From positions 4,526,001 to 4,590,000 of the forward strand of contig NZ_CP107964.1 in assembly GCF_041434935.1 (NCBI RefSeq): a stretch of 64,000 nucleotides of DNA. The letters are read 5' to 3'. Below are positions 33,529 through 41,852 of this stretch, in pieces (position 1 is the first letter of the stretch; every line of letters starts with the position of its first letter). Source of the stretch: Kitasatospora sp. NBC_00374. Its GTDB lineage: Bacteria; Actinomycetota; Actinomycetes; Streptomycetales; Streptomycetaceae. A program made the translations under genes and the position numbers. Below the pieces are notes generated by a model. The model saw only the letters and a list, made by a program, of their open reading frames with translations, searched no databases and was not told the origin of the DNA.

Positions 33529-34389
33529 TCAGCGCGCGAAGGCCGCCGCCGGCGGGCCCCGCCGGTGCACGCTGTGCCGCAGCGCCGCGACCCCGGGCAG
33601 CCGCCAGTCCTCCGCCGGCCCACCGGGCCGACGGTTCTTCCCCTCGCCCGCCGGCAGGCCCAGCAGCACCGCCGCGACCAGCGCGAACGCGCTGCGCAAC
33701 GGGTGCGCCCACTCCTGTGCGGCGCTCGCCGTGACCCGGACCAGCCGCCACAGGGCTTCCTCGCCGCGCCGCAGCCACCAGCCGGCCACCAGGGCCGCGG
33801 CCAGGTGCCCGACCAGCATCGCCGGACTGATCCCGAGGACTCCGGCCGCGTGCGAGCCGTCCGCGTGCGAGCCCGCGAGGGCGTACGCCCGCGGGTCGAG
33901 ACCGGCGGCGCTGACCACCTGCTCGGCGGTCCGGCCGGGCGGGACGGCCGAGAGCCCGTTGCCGGGCCGGTCGTCGCAGAGCAGCCGGCCGGCCAGCTCC
34001 GGCAGGGTGACCGGGGGACCGTACGGCGGCATGCCCGGCATCGAGGCCATCGAACCGACCGCCGCGCTCACCCCGGCCACGGAACCGGCCGCGTGGAAGA
34101 GCAGGTGCAGGCCGAGCTGGCCCACCCCGAGTGCCCCGGCGATCGCGGTCATCGACCGTTCGCGGCCACCGAGCAGGACGGCCACCGCGAGGACCGCGGC
34201 GAAGCCGAGCACCAGCGCGGGCAGGACCACCTCGCCGCCGCCGACCAGGGCGTGCCCGGCCGCGGCGATCAGCGTGCACACCAGCGCGAACGGCACCGCG
34301 CGGGCCAGCCGCAGATCCCAGGCGGCAGCCGGCACCCCGGTCGGGTGTCCGGCGGCTCCTCGGCGCGGCGCGGCGTGGCTCTCGGTCAT
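33529..34389 (-). CDS. Integral membrane protein of the copper cluster
   Basis: A 286-residue protein, ATG 34389, with about five helices: three before residue 105, and two after 185 (AMLVGHLAAALVAGWWL and AFALVAAVLLGLPAG). His/Met-bearing stretches occur in loops (GQLGLHLLFHAAG, MASMPGMPPYG, GSHADGSHAAG), suggesting metal contact. I do not know a named family. It lies immediately upstream of ycnI, sco, PCuAC and copCD on the same strand, so a role in copper handling is inferred from context. Confidence 0.75.
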   Translation of the reverse strand: MTESHAAPRRGAAGHPTGVPAAAWDLRLARAVPFALVCTLIAAAGHALVGGGEVVLPALVLGFAAVLAVAVLLGGRERSMTAIAGALGVGQLGLHLLFHAAGSVAGVSAAVGSMASMPGMPPYGPPVTLPELAGRLLCDDRPGNGLSAVPPGRTAEQVVSAAGLDPRAYALAGSHADGSHAAGVLGISPAMLVGHLAAALVAGWWLRRGEEALWRLVRVTASAAQEWAHPLRSAFALVAAVLLGLPAGEGKNRRPGGPAEDWRLPGVAALRHSVHRRGPPAAAFAR

Positions 34390-34499
34390 GGCCGGGCCAT
34401 CATCTCACCGCCTGCCACGCGGCCCGAGGGAGGGTCGCGGATCCCCGGAAACCCCCAGCCGGGACCCAGGGTCGGGGCCTGCGGCGGTCGGACCCGGGG

Positions 34500-34517
34500 A
34501 TCGGAATGTCATCCGAT
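34500..34517. promoter_or_regulatory. Inverted repeat in the divergent copper/ATPase promoter region
   Basis: ATCGGA (34500-34505) and TCCGAT (34512-34517) flank a six-base centre between divergent genes, so the site could be an operator for the copper cluster or for the ATPase gene. Confidence 0.3.
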
Positions 34518-34684
34518 TGCCCCGTTCGGGCCCGGCGCGCGCGCCGTCCAATGCGCCGCTCGGCACAGAGTCCTACATCAGTCCATCCGCCGGACGGGTG
34601 GTCCCGCCCCCGGCGGACGGTTCGGTGCCGGATCGGTCGGAGATACCTAGTTGTATGTGGAGCCGCAGCCAGGAGGGACCTCCC

Positions 34685-35332
34685 GTGGACATCTGGTGGA
34701 CTCTGCACCTCAAGCGCGACCCGGCGAGTGTGCCGCTGGCCCGGCGCATCCTGCTCGGCGCGATGGACACCGCGGGCGTGGACCCCCAGATCGCCTACGA
34801 CCTCGGGGTCGCGCTCACCGAGGCCTGCGCCAACGCGGTCGAGCACGCCGTGACCGGCCGACCCGACGAGGGTTTCCAGGTCACCGCCTCCATCACCGGG
34901 GACCGCCTGCGCATCGAGGTGGTCGACTCCGGCCCGGGCCTGCCGCCGATCGCCGCGCCCGTGCTGCCCGCCGTCCCGCCGTTGCGCCGCCCCGCGAGCA
35001 CGCTCGCCGCGGTCCGCCCCGGCGGCCGGTGCCGCACCCGGCGCGGCCGGGCCTCGCTGCCCGCCCGGATCCTGGCCGGCCGCCGCTCCCGCCCGGCCGA
35101 CCGCCCCGCCCCGTACGACACCCACGTCCTGCCGGCCGGCCGCCCGGCCCTGGTGCGCACCCCGGATCTCGACGCCCTGCCCGATCTCGCCGCGGAGAGC
35201 GGCCGCGGCCTGTTCCTCATCCACGCCCTCACCGACCACGTGCAGCTGCGCAACCATCCGCTGCGCGGGGCGATCGTCAGCTTCGACAAGGTCCTCAAGT
35301 GGCAGGACGACGCGCTGCTGCGCGCCTCGTGA
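34685..35332 (+). CDS. RsbW-like ATP-binding protein (anti-sigma-type kinase fold)
   Basis: A 215-residue protein; GTG 34685 follows AGGAGGG by seven bases. It has a GHKL/HATPase fold with N box GVALTEACANAVEHAVTG and G1 box EVVDSGPGLPP, and a later ESGRGLFLIHALTDHV. About 60 residues of Arg/Pro-rich sequence (about 85-145) are inserted between the boxes, which is odd for the family. RsbW-like proteins phosphorylate anti-anti-sigma factors and bind sigma factors. No partner gene is adjacent. Confidence 0.85.
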   Translation: MDIWWTLHLKRDPASVPLARRILLGAMDTAGVDPQIAYDLGVALTEACANAVEHAVTGRPDEGFQVTASITGDRLRIEVVDSGPGLPPIAAPVLPAVPPLRRPASTLAAVRPGGRCRTRRGRASLPARILAGRRSRPADRPAPYDTHVLPAGRPALVRTPDLDALPDLAAESGRGLFLIHALTDHVQLRNHPLRGAIVSFDKVLKWQDDALLRAS

Positions 35333-35400
35333 GCCCCGTCCCGGGCCGCTCCCGAGCCCAGGAGTTGCCCGCCCGCCGGAGCCCTCGGAGCATGGATCCC

Positions 35401-35634
35401 ATGATTCATCAGATGCGTGCCGAGTACGGTCCGGCGGGTGTTGCGTCGGGCGAGGTGAAGACCTGGCACATCGTGCGGGGGGACACGACCGTGGCGATGT
35501 GCGGCCGGGAGCTGGACCCGGGCGCCGAGATCCGTGACGCCAAGCACTGGGTCGAGCACCCGGACCTGCACTGCCACAGCTGCGGGGCGCTGTACCTGCG
35601 CGAGGCCCCGTACCTGCCGACCGAGCACGGGTGA
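35401..35634 (+). CDS. Small Cys/His-rich protein, possible zinc site
   Basis: A 77-residue protein. ATG 35401 has GGAG ten bases upstream, while the ATG at 35392 is too close to that site. It carries TVAMCGREL and LHCHSCGALYLRE, with two or three Cys and several His that could bind zinc. WHIVRGDTTVAMCG resembles small streptomycete proteins of unknown function. It lies between the RsbW-like gene and the amidase, all co-directional. Confidence 0.7.
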   Translation: MIHQMRAEYGPAGVASGEVKTWHIVRGDTTVAMCGRELDPGAEIRDAKHWVEHPDLHCHSCGALYLREAPYLPTEHG

Positions 35635-35682
35635 CGCCGCCCCCGGCCGCTCGGGCCGACGCCGGGCGGGCGGCCTGACGGC

Positions 35683-36975
35683 ATGGAGCCGATGGTCCCG
35701 CTGGTGCCGGAGGCCGCCGCGCTGCGCGCGGGGGAGACTTCGCCGGCCGCGCACGTGGAGCGGCTGTGCACCCGGATCGACCGGCTGGACCCGGTGGTCC
35801 GGGCGTTCGTGCCCGAGCCCGGGCGGTACCACCGGCTGGCCGGGGCGGCCCGGCTGCTGGAGGCGTCCGGGGCGGCCGGCGCCGCGAACCGCCCGCCGCT
35901 GTACGGCGTAGCGGTCGGGATCAAGGACGTCGTGCACGTCGACGGACTGCCCACGCACGCGGGCTCGGCCCTGCCACCCGGCGTGCTCGGCGGCCCGCAG
36001 GCCTCCCTGGTCGGCCGCCTGGGGGCGGCCGGTGCGCTGATCGCGGGCAAGACGGTGACCGCCGAGTTCGCCGTCCGCGCGCCCGGCGCGACCCGCAACC
36101 CGCACGATCCGGCGCACACGCCCGGCGGATCCAGCAGCGGTTCGGCCGCGGCCGTCGCCGCGGGCCTGGTACCGCTGGCGATCGGCACCCAGACGGTCGG
36201 CTCGGTGATCCGCCCGGCGGCCTACTGCGGGGTGGTGGGCTTTCGCCCGACGTACGGACGGATCCCGGTGGACGGGGTGATCGCGCACTCCCCGAGCCTG
36301 GACACGGTGGGCGTCTTCACCTCCGATCTGGCGGGGACCCGGCTCGCCGCCGCCGTGCTGTGCGACGGCTGGGCCCCGCAGGATCCCGGGCGTCCACCGG
36401 TGTGCGGGGTGCCGGCCGGCGCCTACCTGGACCGGGTGCAGCCGGCCGCCCGCGCGGCGTTCGACGGCACGCTCCGCCGGCTGCGGGCCGACGGGCTGGA
36501 GATCCGCCGGATCGAGGTGCTGGCGGACTTCGAGGACCTGGTCCGGCACCTGCAGCTGGTGGACCGCTACGAACTGGCCCAGGTGCACCGTGACCTGTTC
36601 GCCCGGTTCGGCGGCCTCTACCGGCCGGAGACGGCCGCCGAGATCCGGCGCGGCCACGAGATCGACGCGGCCGACCACGCGGCGGCCCTGCACGCCAGGG
36701 ACGCCTTCCGGCGACGGCTGGCCGAACGGACGGCGGCCGAGGGGATCGACCTGTGGCTCGCCCCGGCGGCCACCGGCCCCGCCCCACGCGGCCTGGACAG
36801 CACCGGCGACGCGGTGATGTCCCTGCCCTGGAGCTTCGCTGGCGCGCCCGCGGTGACCCTCCCGGCCGGGCGGCTGGACGGCCTTCCCCTGGGGCTCCAG
36901 TGCGTGGGACCGGTCGGCGGCGACGAGCGCCTGCTGGCCTTCGCGGCCCTGATCGAGCGGCGCCTGGCGTCCTAG
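35683..36975 (+). CDS. Amidase-signature family hydrolase
   Basis: A 430-residue cytoplasmic enzyme. The Ser-cisSer-Lys triad is visible: Lys81 in GVAVGIKDVVHV, cis-Ser near 150 in TPGGSSSGSAAAVAAG, and nucleophile Ser174 in GTQTVGSVIRPAAYCG. It hydrolyses a carboxamide; the substrate is unknown. It lacks the gatABC context, so a tRNA amidotransferase role is unlikely. ATG 35683 or 35692 may start it. Confidence 0.9.
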   Translation: MEPMVPLVPEAAALRAGETSPAAHVERLCTRIDRLDPVVRAFVPEPGRYHRLAGAARLLEASGAAGAANRPPLYGVAVGIKDVVHVDGLPTHAGSALPPGVLGGPQASLVGRLGAAGALIAGKTVTAEFAVRAPGATRNPHDPAHTPGGSSSGSAAAVAAGLVPLAIGTQTVGSVIRPAAYCGVVGFRPTYGRIPVDGVIAHSPSLDTVGVFTSDLAGTRLAAAVLCDGWAPQDPGRPPVCGVPAGAYLDRVQPAARAAFDGTLRRLRADGLEIRRIEVLADFEDLVRHLQLVDRYELAQVHRDLFARFGGLYRPETAAEIRRGHEIDAADHAAALHARDAFRRRLAERTAAEGIDLWLAPAATGPAPRGLDSTGDAVMSLPWSFAGAPAVTLPAGRLDGLPLGLQCVGPVGGDERLLAFAALIERRLAS

Positions 36976-37111
36976 AGGTCCGGCCCGGGGCGGTCAGGGG
37001 CGAAGAGGTCCGGGCTCTGGCGGACGAGTGCGTCCTCGAACACCGTCCAGCCCCGGTCGCGGACGAGGAAGGGCGGGCCGCCCGGCGACCCGCCCCTGCT
37101 CCGACCGACCG

Positions 37112-37333
37112 TCAGCCGCCGCTCTTGCGGCGGAAGGTGCGCTTGCCGCCCGCGGCGCTGTGCGCGCCGTGGATCTTCGACTCGCCGCCTGCGCCGCCGG
37201 CGCCGCTGCCCGCCTTGCCGCCGTGCTTGCGCTCCAGCGCGGCGAGGAACTTCGCCTTGACGTCGTCCGCCGCCGCGGCGGCCTCGGGCTCCGGGGTCGG
37301 CTGCTGCTCGGGTTCGGCTGTTTCGCTGCTCAT
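37112..37333 (-). CDS. DUF5302-like small basic protein
   Basis: A 73-residue protein, ATG 37333 after AGGAGGT. An acidic Pro/Glu/Ala N-terminus leads to DDVKAKFLAALERKHGGKAG, then SKIHGAHSAAGGKRTFRRKSGG. This pattern matches the streptomycete DUF5302 family as I recall it. Function is unknown; the basic C-terminus could touch nucleic acid. It is convergent with the amidase. Confidence 0.82.
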   Translation of the reverse strand: MSSETAEPEQQPTPEPEAAAAADDVKAKFLAALERKHGGKAGSGAGGAGGESKIHGAHSAAGGKRTFRRKSGG

Positions 37334-37490
37334 GCGGGGACCTCCTGGACGGGAGCTGATGTGCAGGCACAGACTGCCACGTCCCGGCCCCGTCCCGCTG
37401 CCATCGCGGCGCGGGCGGGCGATCCGCCGGCCCGGGGCGTACCGGCCCGGCCCCGGCCTGTTCCCGACCGGAGACCGGACCAGGTCCTGC

Positions 37491-37607
37491 CTAGTGCTGC
37501 CCGTCGTGGTGCTCGTCGGGGAAGTAGGGCCCGCCGATCATGTAGAGCAGGGCCAGGACGGGGAAGCCGATCGAGGCGATCAGGAGGACGAAGAACTGCC
37601 AGACCAT
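37491..37607 (-). CDS. Very small single-pass membrane protein
   Basis: 38 residues, ATG 37607 with GGAG seven bases upstream. One helix (VWQFFVLLIASIGFPVLALLYMIGG) is followed by YFPDEHHDGQH, a short His/Asp tail. Good translation signals and a clean membrane segment support a real gene. Function is unknown. Confidence 0.6.
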   Translation of the reverse strand: MVWQFFVLLIASIGFPVLALLYMIGGPYFPDEHHDGQH

Positions 37608-37891
37608 CACATTGCTCCAGACTCCCAGCGCGCCGACTCCTCGCGCGAACGGCCTACAGTGTGACGTTATGTCCCGGTTCGGGCGGGTGCCACCGGGGGT
37701 GCCGCGCACCCCGCGGAGGGATCGGGGCCGGTCCGGGTGGCCGAGCGGACCGACGTCCGCGGCGGACGGTGGCCCCGGGGCGAGGCCCACGACGACGCCT
37801 CCGCCCTCGACGCCCGGGTCCGAACGGGTCGGCGGGCCGACCCCGGGGAGGGGCCGGCCCGCCGGCGGGTGTTCCTGCGAAGGGCGTGCGG

Positions 37892-38842
37892 TCAGGGGAT
37901 CGGGTGCCCGAAGGCGCCGGACTGGAAGTCCTCCATCGCCTGCTGCAGCTCGCGGTGGCTGTTCATCACGAACGGTCCGTACCAGGCGACCGGCTCCCGG
38001 ATCGGCTGCCCGCCCAGGATGATCACGTCCAGGCTGGGGTGTCGGGCGTCCTGCTTGGCGTCGGCCGAGACGGTGACGGTGTCACCGGCGCCGAAGACCG
38101 CGGCCTGGCCGGTGTGCACCGGGCGGCCCTCCGCGCCGACCTTCCCGTCGCCGTTGAGCACGTAGACCAGGGCGTTGAAGTCCGGCCGCCAGGGGATGGT
38201 GAGCTGCGCGCCGGGGGTGACGGTGGCGTGCATCAGGGTGATCGGGGTGTGGGTGGCCCCCGGGCCCCGGTGGCCGTCCAGCTCGCCGGCGATCAGCCGG
38301 AGCACCGCGCCGCCGTCCGGGGTGGAGAGCAGCGTCACGTGCCCGCCGTGGATGTCCTGGTAGCGCGGGCCGGTCATCTTGTCGCTGGCCGGGAGGTTGA
38401 CCCAGAGCTGGATGCCGTGGAACAGGCCGCCGGACGCCACCAGCGACTCGGGCGGGGTCTCGATGTGCAGGATGCCGGAGCCGGCCGTCATCCACTGGGT
38501 GTCGCCGCCGCCGAGGTGGCCGCCGCCGCCGTGCGAGTCCTGGTGGATGAACTCGCCGTCGATCAGGTAGGTGACGGTCTCGAAGCCGCGGTGCGGGTGC
38601 CACGGGGTGCCCTTGGGCTCGCCCGCGGCGTACTCCACCTCGCCCATCTGGTCCATCATGATGAACGGGTCGAGGAACTTCTGGTTGACCTTGGCGAACG
38701 CCCGGCGGACCGGGAAGCCCTCGCCCTCGAAGCCCTCGGGGGCGGTGACCACCGAGAGGACCGGCCGGGGCACCGCGAGGGTCGGGTCGGGGGTGGCGAC
38801 GCGCGGGAGGGTCAGCGGGTTGTCGACGGTCACGGCGGGCAT
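37892..38842 (-). CDS. Pirin-family cupin protein
   Basis: A 316-residue bicupin, ATG 38842 after AAGGAGG. The N-terminal cupin shows the metal residues in PWHPHRGFETVTYLIDGEF and EFIHQDSHGGGG, with QWMTAGSGILHIE. The second cupin is degenerate. Pirins are iron-binding; some are quercetinases, and in Streptomyces a pirin was reported to be a redox-sensitive modulator of acyl-CoA dehydrogenase and metabolism. An acyl-CoA dehydrogenase lies 0.9 kb away. A palindrome upstream suggests repressor control. Confidence 0.93.
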   Translation of the reverse strand: MPAVTVDNPLTLPRVATPDPTLAVPRPVLSVVTAPEGFEGEGFPVRRAFAKVNQKFLDPFIMMDQMGEVEYAAGEPKGTPWHPHRGFETVTYLIDGEFIHQDSHGGGGHLGGGDTQWMTAGSGILHIETPPESLVASGGLFHGIQLWVNLPASDKMTGPRYQDIHGGHVTLLSTPDGGAVLRLIAGELDGHRGPGATHTPITLMHATVTPGAQLTIPWRPDFNALVYVLNGDGKVGAEGRPVHTGQAAVFGAGDTVTVSADAKQDARHPSLDVIILGGQPIREPVAWYGPFVMNSHRELQQAMEDFQSGAFGHPIP

Positions 38843-38908
38843 GTCGGCCTCCTTCGGGGGTCTGTGGCCTACATCCGCAAGAGTAGTTCAACTCTCAACC
38901 AACCGCAA

Positions 38909-38924
38909 GGTTGAAGTTTCAACC
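38909..38924 (-). promoter_or_regulatory. Palindromic operator upstream of pirin
   Basis: GGTTGAA (38909-38915) and TTCAACC (38918-38924) form a 16-base palindrome. A further GTTCAAC half-site lies at 38886-38892 on the pirin side. This looks like a MarR- or TetR-type operator 44-83 bases from the start codon. Confidence 0.55.
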
Positions 38925-38999
38925 ATGCGTCGGGGTCAATGCCCGGGACGAGGGCTGGGTCGGGCTGGGGCGTGAAGGTCTGCGGTGCGGCCGGAGGGC

Positions 39000-39503
39000 T
39001 CAGCCGTACATCCGGCGCATGGTGAAGTCGACCATCTGCTCGACCGCCTTGGCGTCGAACACCATCCGGTGCTCGCCCTCCATGTCCAGCGCGAAGCCGT
39101 AGCCGGTGGGCAGCAGGTCGAGCACCTCGGCGCCGCTGACGCTGAAGTGCTTGGACTCCTTGCCGGCGTACCGGCGCAGCTCCTTGACCGAGCTGAACAT
39201 CGGGATCACCGGCGTCGGGGTGTTGTGCAGGGCGAGGAAGCCCGGCCGGTCGCCGCGGGGGCAGAACACCTTGGAGGTGATGAAGATGGCCTGGAAGTCC
39301 TCGACCGGCATCGAGCCCGTGGTGAAGGCCCGGACGGCGTCCGCGAGGGATGGCGGTGAGGGCTCCGGGTAGAGAGACTGCTGGGGGGCGGCCTGCTGGG
39401 GGTCGCCGTACGCACCGGAGCCGGGCATGCCGTTCATCCCCTGCTGCATGGTCTGCTGCTGGTAGGGGTCGCCCTGGTATGCGGTCTGCTCATAGCCGTA
39501 CAC
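39000..39503 (-). CDS. SseB-domain protein
   Basis: A 167-residue protein. A Gln/Gly/Tyr/Pro-rich N-terminus (1-50; YGDPQQAAPQQ) precedes an SseB-like domain (about 60-165; IFITSKVFCPRGDRPGFLALH, then VIPMFSSVKELRRYAG). SseB domains are found in enhanced-serine-sensitivity proteins and as tails or partners of ESX-type secretion components; the role is unclear. GTG 39503 seems leaderless: TAGCCT (minus strand, 39515-39510) ends six bases before it. Confidence 0.8.
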   Translation of the reverse strand: MYGYEQTAYQGDPYQQQTMQQGMNGMPGSGAYGDPQQAAPQQSLYPEPSPPSLADAVRAFTTGSMPVEDFQAIFITSKVFCPRGDRPGFLALHNTPTPVIPMFSSVKELRRYAGKESKHFSVSGAEVLDLLPTGYGFALDMEGEHRMVFDAKAVEQMVDFTMRRMYG

Positions 39504-39623
39504 AGGGACAGGCTATCGGGCCCGGGGTCCGTGTGCGGCGGCTGATCCGGACAATGCGCAGGGGTCTCGGGTTGTGGGACGTGACCACGTTCATAGTGCT
39601 TTCACGTCCGAGGGCTTGAACAA

Positions 39624-39639
39624 GTTACCAACGGGTAGC
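39624..39639 (+). promoter_or_regulatory. Candidate operator upstream of the FadE5-like gene
   Basis: GTTACC-aac-GGGTAGC is an imperfect palindrome 79-94 bases before the start codon. A second GGGTAAG occurs at 39658-39664. TetR/FadR-type regulators of fatty-acid genes use such sites, so this fits by context. Confidence 0.4.
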
Positions 39640-39717
39640 ATCATGGTGCCTACTGGTGGGTAAGTGGGGCGCTCGTAGCGGCGGACCCCCGGAAGCGACG
39701 AACCGGAGAAAACGGCC

Positions 39718-41547
39718 ATGGGTCACTACAAGTCCAACCTGCGGGACGTGGAGTTCAACCTCTTCGAGGTGTTCGGCCGCGACCAGGTGTACGGCACCGG
39801 TCCGTTCGCCGACATGGACGTCGACACCGCGAAGAACATCCTCAGCGAGATCTCGCGCCTCGCCGAGAACGACCTCGCCGCGTCCTTCGTCGACGCCGAC
39901 CGCAACCCGCCGGTCTTCGACCCGGAGACCAGCACCGCGCCGGTGCCGGCCTCCTTCAAGAAGAGCTACCAGACCTTCATGGACGCCGAGTGGTGGCGCC
40001 TGGGCATCCCGGAGGCCATCGGCGGCCAGGTCACCCCGTCCTCGCTGGTCTGGGCGTTCGCCGAGCAGATCCTCGGCTCGAACCCGGCGATCTGGATGTA
40101 CTCCTCCGGTCCGGCCTTCGCCGGCGTCGTCAGCGAGGAGGGCACCGAGGAGCAGCAGCAGGTCGCGCTGCGCATGGTCGAGCGCCAGTGGGGCTCCACC
40201 ATGGTGCTGACCGAGCCGGACGCGGGCTCCGACGTGGGCGCCGGCCGCACCAAGGCGATCAAGCAGGAGGACGGCTCCTGGCACATCGAGGGTGTGAAGC
40301 GCTTCATCACCTCGGGCGAGCACGACATGTCCGAGAACATCATCCACCTGGTGCTGGCCCGCCCCGAGGGCGGCAAGCTCGGCACCAAGGGCCTCGGCCT
40401 CTACATCGTGCCGAAGTTCGACTTCGACTGGCAGACCGGTGAGCTCGGCGAGCGCAACGGCGTCTACGCCACCAACGTCGAGCACAAGATGGGTCTCAAG
40501 GCCTCCAACACCTGCGAGCTGACCTTCGGCGCCAAGCACCCGGCCAAGGGCTGGCTGCTCGGTGAGACCGTCGACGGCATCCGCCAGATGTTCAAGATCA
40601 TCGAGTTCGCCCGGATGATGGTCGGCACGAAGGCCATCGCCACCCTCTCCACCGGCTACCTGAACGCGCTGGAGTACGCCAAGGAGCGCGTGCAGGGCGC
40701 CGACATCTCCAACTTCCTGGACAAGGCCGCCCCCCGGGTCACCATCACCAACCACCCGGACGTCCGCCGCTCGCTGATGACCCAGAAGGCGTACGCCGAG
40801 GGCATGCGCGCGCTGGTCCTGTTCACCGCCTCCACCCAGGACGACGTCCTCGCCGCCCGCCTGCGCGGCGAGCAGGACGAGGCCGCCGAGCGCCTGAACG
40901 ACCTGCTGCTGCCGATCGTCAAGGGCTACGGCTCGGAGAAGTCCTACGAGCAGCTCGCCCAGTCCCTGCAGACCTTCGGTGGCTCCGGGTACCTGCAGGA
41001 GTACCCGATCGAGCAGTACATCCGGGACGCCAAGATCGACACCCTCTACGAGGGCACCACCGCGATCCAGGGCCTGGACTTCTTCTTCCGCAAGATCGTC
41101 AAGGACGGCGGCCAGGCGCTGACCGCGGTCTCCGAGCAGATCCAGAAGTTCCTCGGCGCGGCCGAGGGCGGCGACGCCCTGGCCACCGAGCGCGAGCTGC
41201 TCGCCAAGGCCGCCGGCGACCTGGAGGCGATCGTCGGCAAGCTGCTGGCCGACCTCTCCTCGGTCGAGCAGGACGTCAAGAACATGTACAAGGTCGGCCT
41301 CAACACCACCCGCCTGCTGATGGTCTCCGGCGACGTCGTGGTCGGCTGGCTGCTGCTGCGTCAGGCCTCCGTGGCGCTGGCGAAGCTGGCGGCGGGCGCC
41401 TCCGAGAAGGACGTCCCGTTCTACCAGGGCAAGGTCGCCGCGGCGCGCTTCTTCGCCCGCAACATCCTGCCCACCATCACCCCGCAGCGCCTGATCGCCG
41501 AGGGTGTCGACAACGAGATCATGGACCTCGCGGAGGAGGCCTTCTAG
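39718..41547 (+). CDS. FadE5-like acyl-CoA dehydrogenase
   Basis: A 609-residue flavoenzyme, ATG 39718 with GGAG nine bases upstream. The opening GHYKSNLRDVEFNLFEVFG and the whole length match the mycobacterial FadE5 group by memory. FAD and substrate motifs include STMVLTEPDAGSDVGAGRTK, HIEGVKRFITSGEHD and EHKMGLKASNTCEL. The catalytic region is IDTLYEGTTAIQGLDFF. A C-terminal helical domain (about 470-609) is extra to the classical family. It should do the first step of beta-oxidation on broad or long chains. A perfect hairpin follows. Confidence 0.94.
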   Translation: MGHYKSNLRDVEFNLFEVFGRDQVYGTGPFADMDVDTAKNILSEISRLAENDLAASFVDADRNPPVFDPETSTAPVPASFKKSYQTFMDAEWWRLGIPEAIGGQVTPSSLVWAFAEQILGSNPAIWMYSSGPAFAGVVSEEGTEEQQQVALRMVERQWGSTMVLTEPDAGSDVGAGRTKAIKQEDGSWHIEGVKRFITSGEHDMSENIIHLVLARPEGGKLGTKGLGLYIVPKFDFDWQTGELGERNGVYATNVEHKMGLKASNTCELTFGAKHPAKGWLLGETVDGIRQMFKIIEFARMMVGTKAIATLSTGYLNALEYAKERVQGADISNFLDKAAPRVTITNHPDVRRSLMTQKAYAEGMRALVLFTASTQDDVLAARLRGEQDEAAERLNDLLLPIVKGYGSEKSYEQLAQSLQTFGGSGYLQEYPIEQYIRDAKIDTLYEGTTAIQGLDFFFRKIVKDGGQALTAVSEQIQKFLGAAEGGDALATERELLAKAAGDLEAIVGKLLADLSSVEQDVKNMYKVGLNTTRLLMVSGDVVVGWLLLRQASVALAKLAAGASEKDVPFYQGKVAAARFFARNILPTITPQRLIAEGVDNEIMDLAEEAF

Positions 41548-41580
41548 GCCTCGCCGTTCCGACCGCCTGACCCACCCTCA

Positions 41581-41617
41581 CACCGCGGGGCCCGGTACAC
41601 CACCGGGCCCCGCGGTG
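41581..41617 (+). terminator. Hairpin terminator after the FadE5-like gene
   Basis: Perfect 15-base arms (41581-41595 CACCGCGGGGCCCGG and 41603-41617) with a seven-base loop, 33 bases after the stop. Confidence 0.8.
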
Positions 41618-41737
41618 TTCCGTCCGCCGGTCGCCGTCGGGGGCGCCCGGGGTCGCCGAGGCCGCCCCGAAGGGCCCGCCGGAAGCCGATCCGCGGGTGT
41701 CGGGGCCGAGGCCGATGTCGCAGCTGGGCATCAATGC

Positions 41738-41771
41738 TCACCGTTGTGTCACCGTTCTTGAGTTCACGGTG
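41738..41771 (+). promoter_or_regulatory. Repeated TCACCGTT motif upstream of the M18 aminopeptidase
   Basis: TCACCGTT occurs at 41738-41745 and 41749-41756, and CACCGT (41750-41755) faces ACGGTG (41766-41771) in an inverted repeat. A -10-like TATGCT lies at 41791-41796. This is probably the promoter and an operator of the aminopeptidase gene. Confidence 0.4.
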
Positions 41772-41852
41772 TCATGTCCGTGTACGGGCATATGCTCAGG
41801 TGCGGAGCCGGTCCCCCATCCGGCGTCCGAACTCCCTCAACTCAGGAGCAAC

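Noticed and set aside
36972..37370. Minus-strand frame of 132 codons overlapping DUF5302
   Set aside because: Low-complexity Arg/Gly sequence and no start signal; the DUF5302 frame fits far better.
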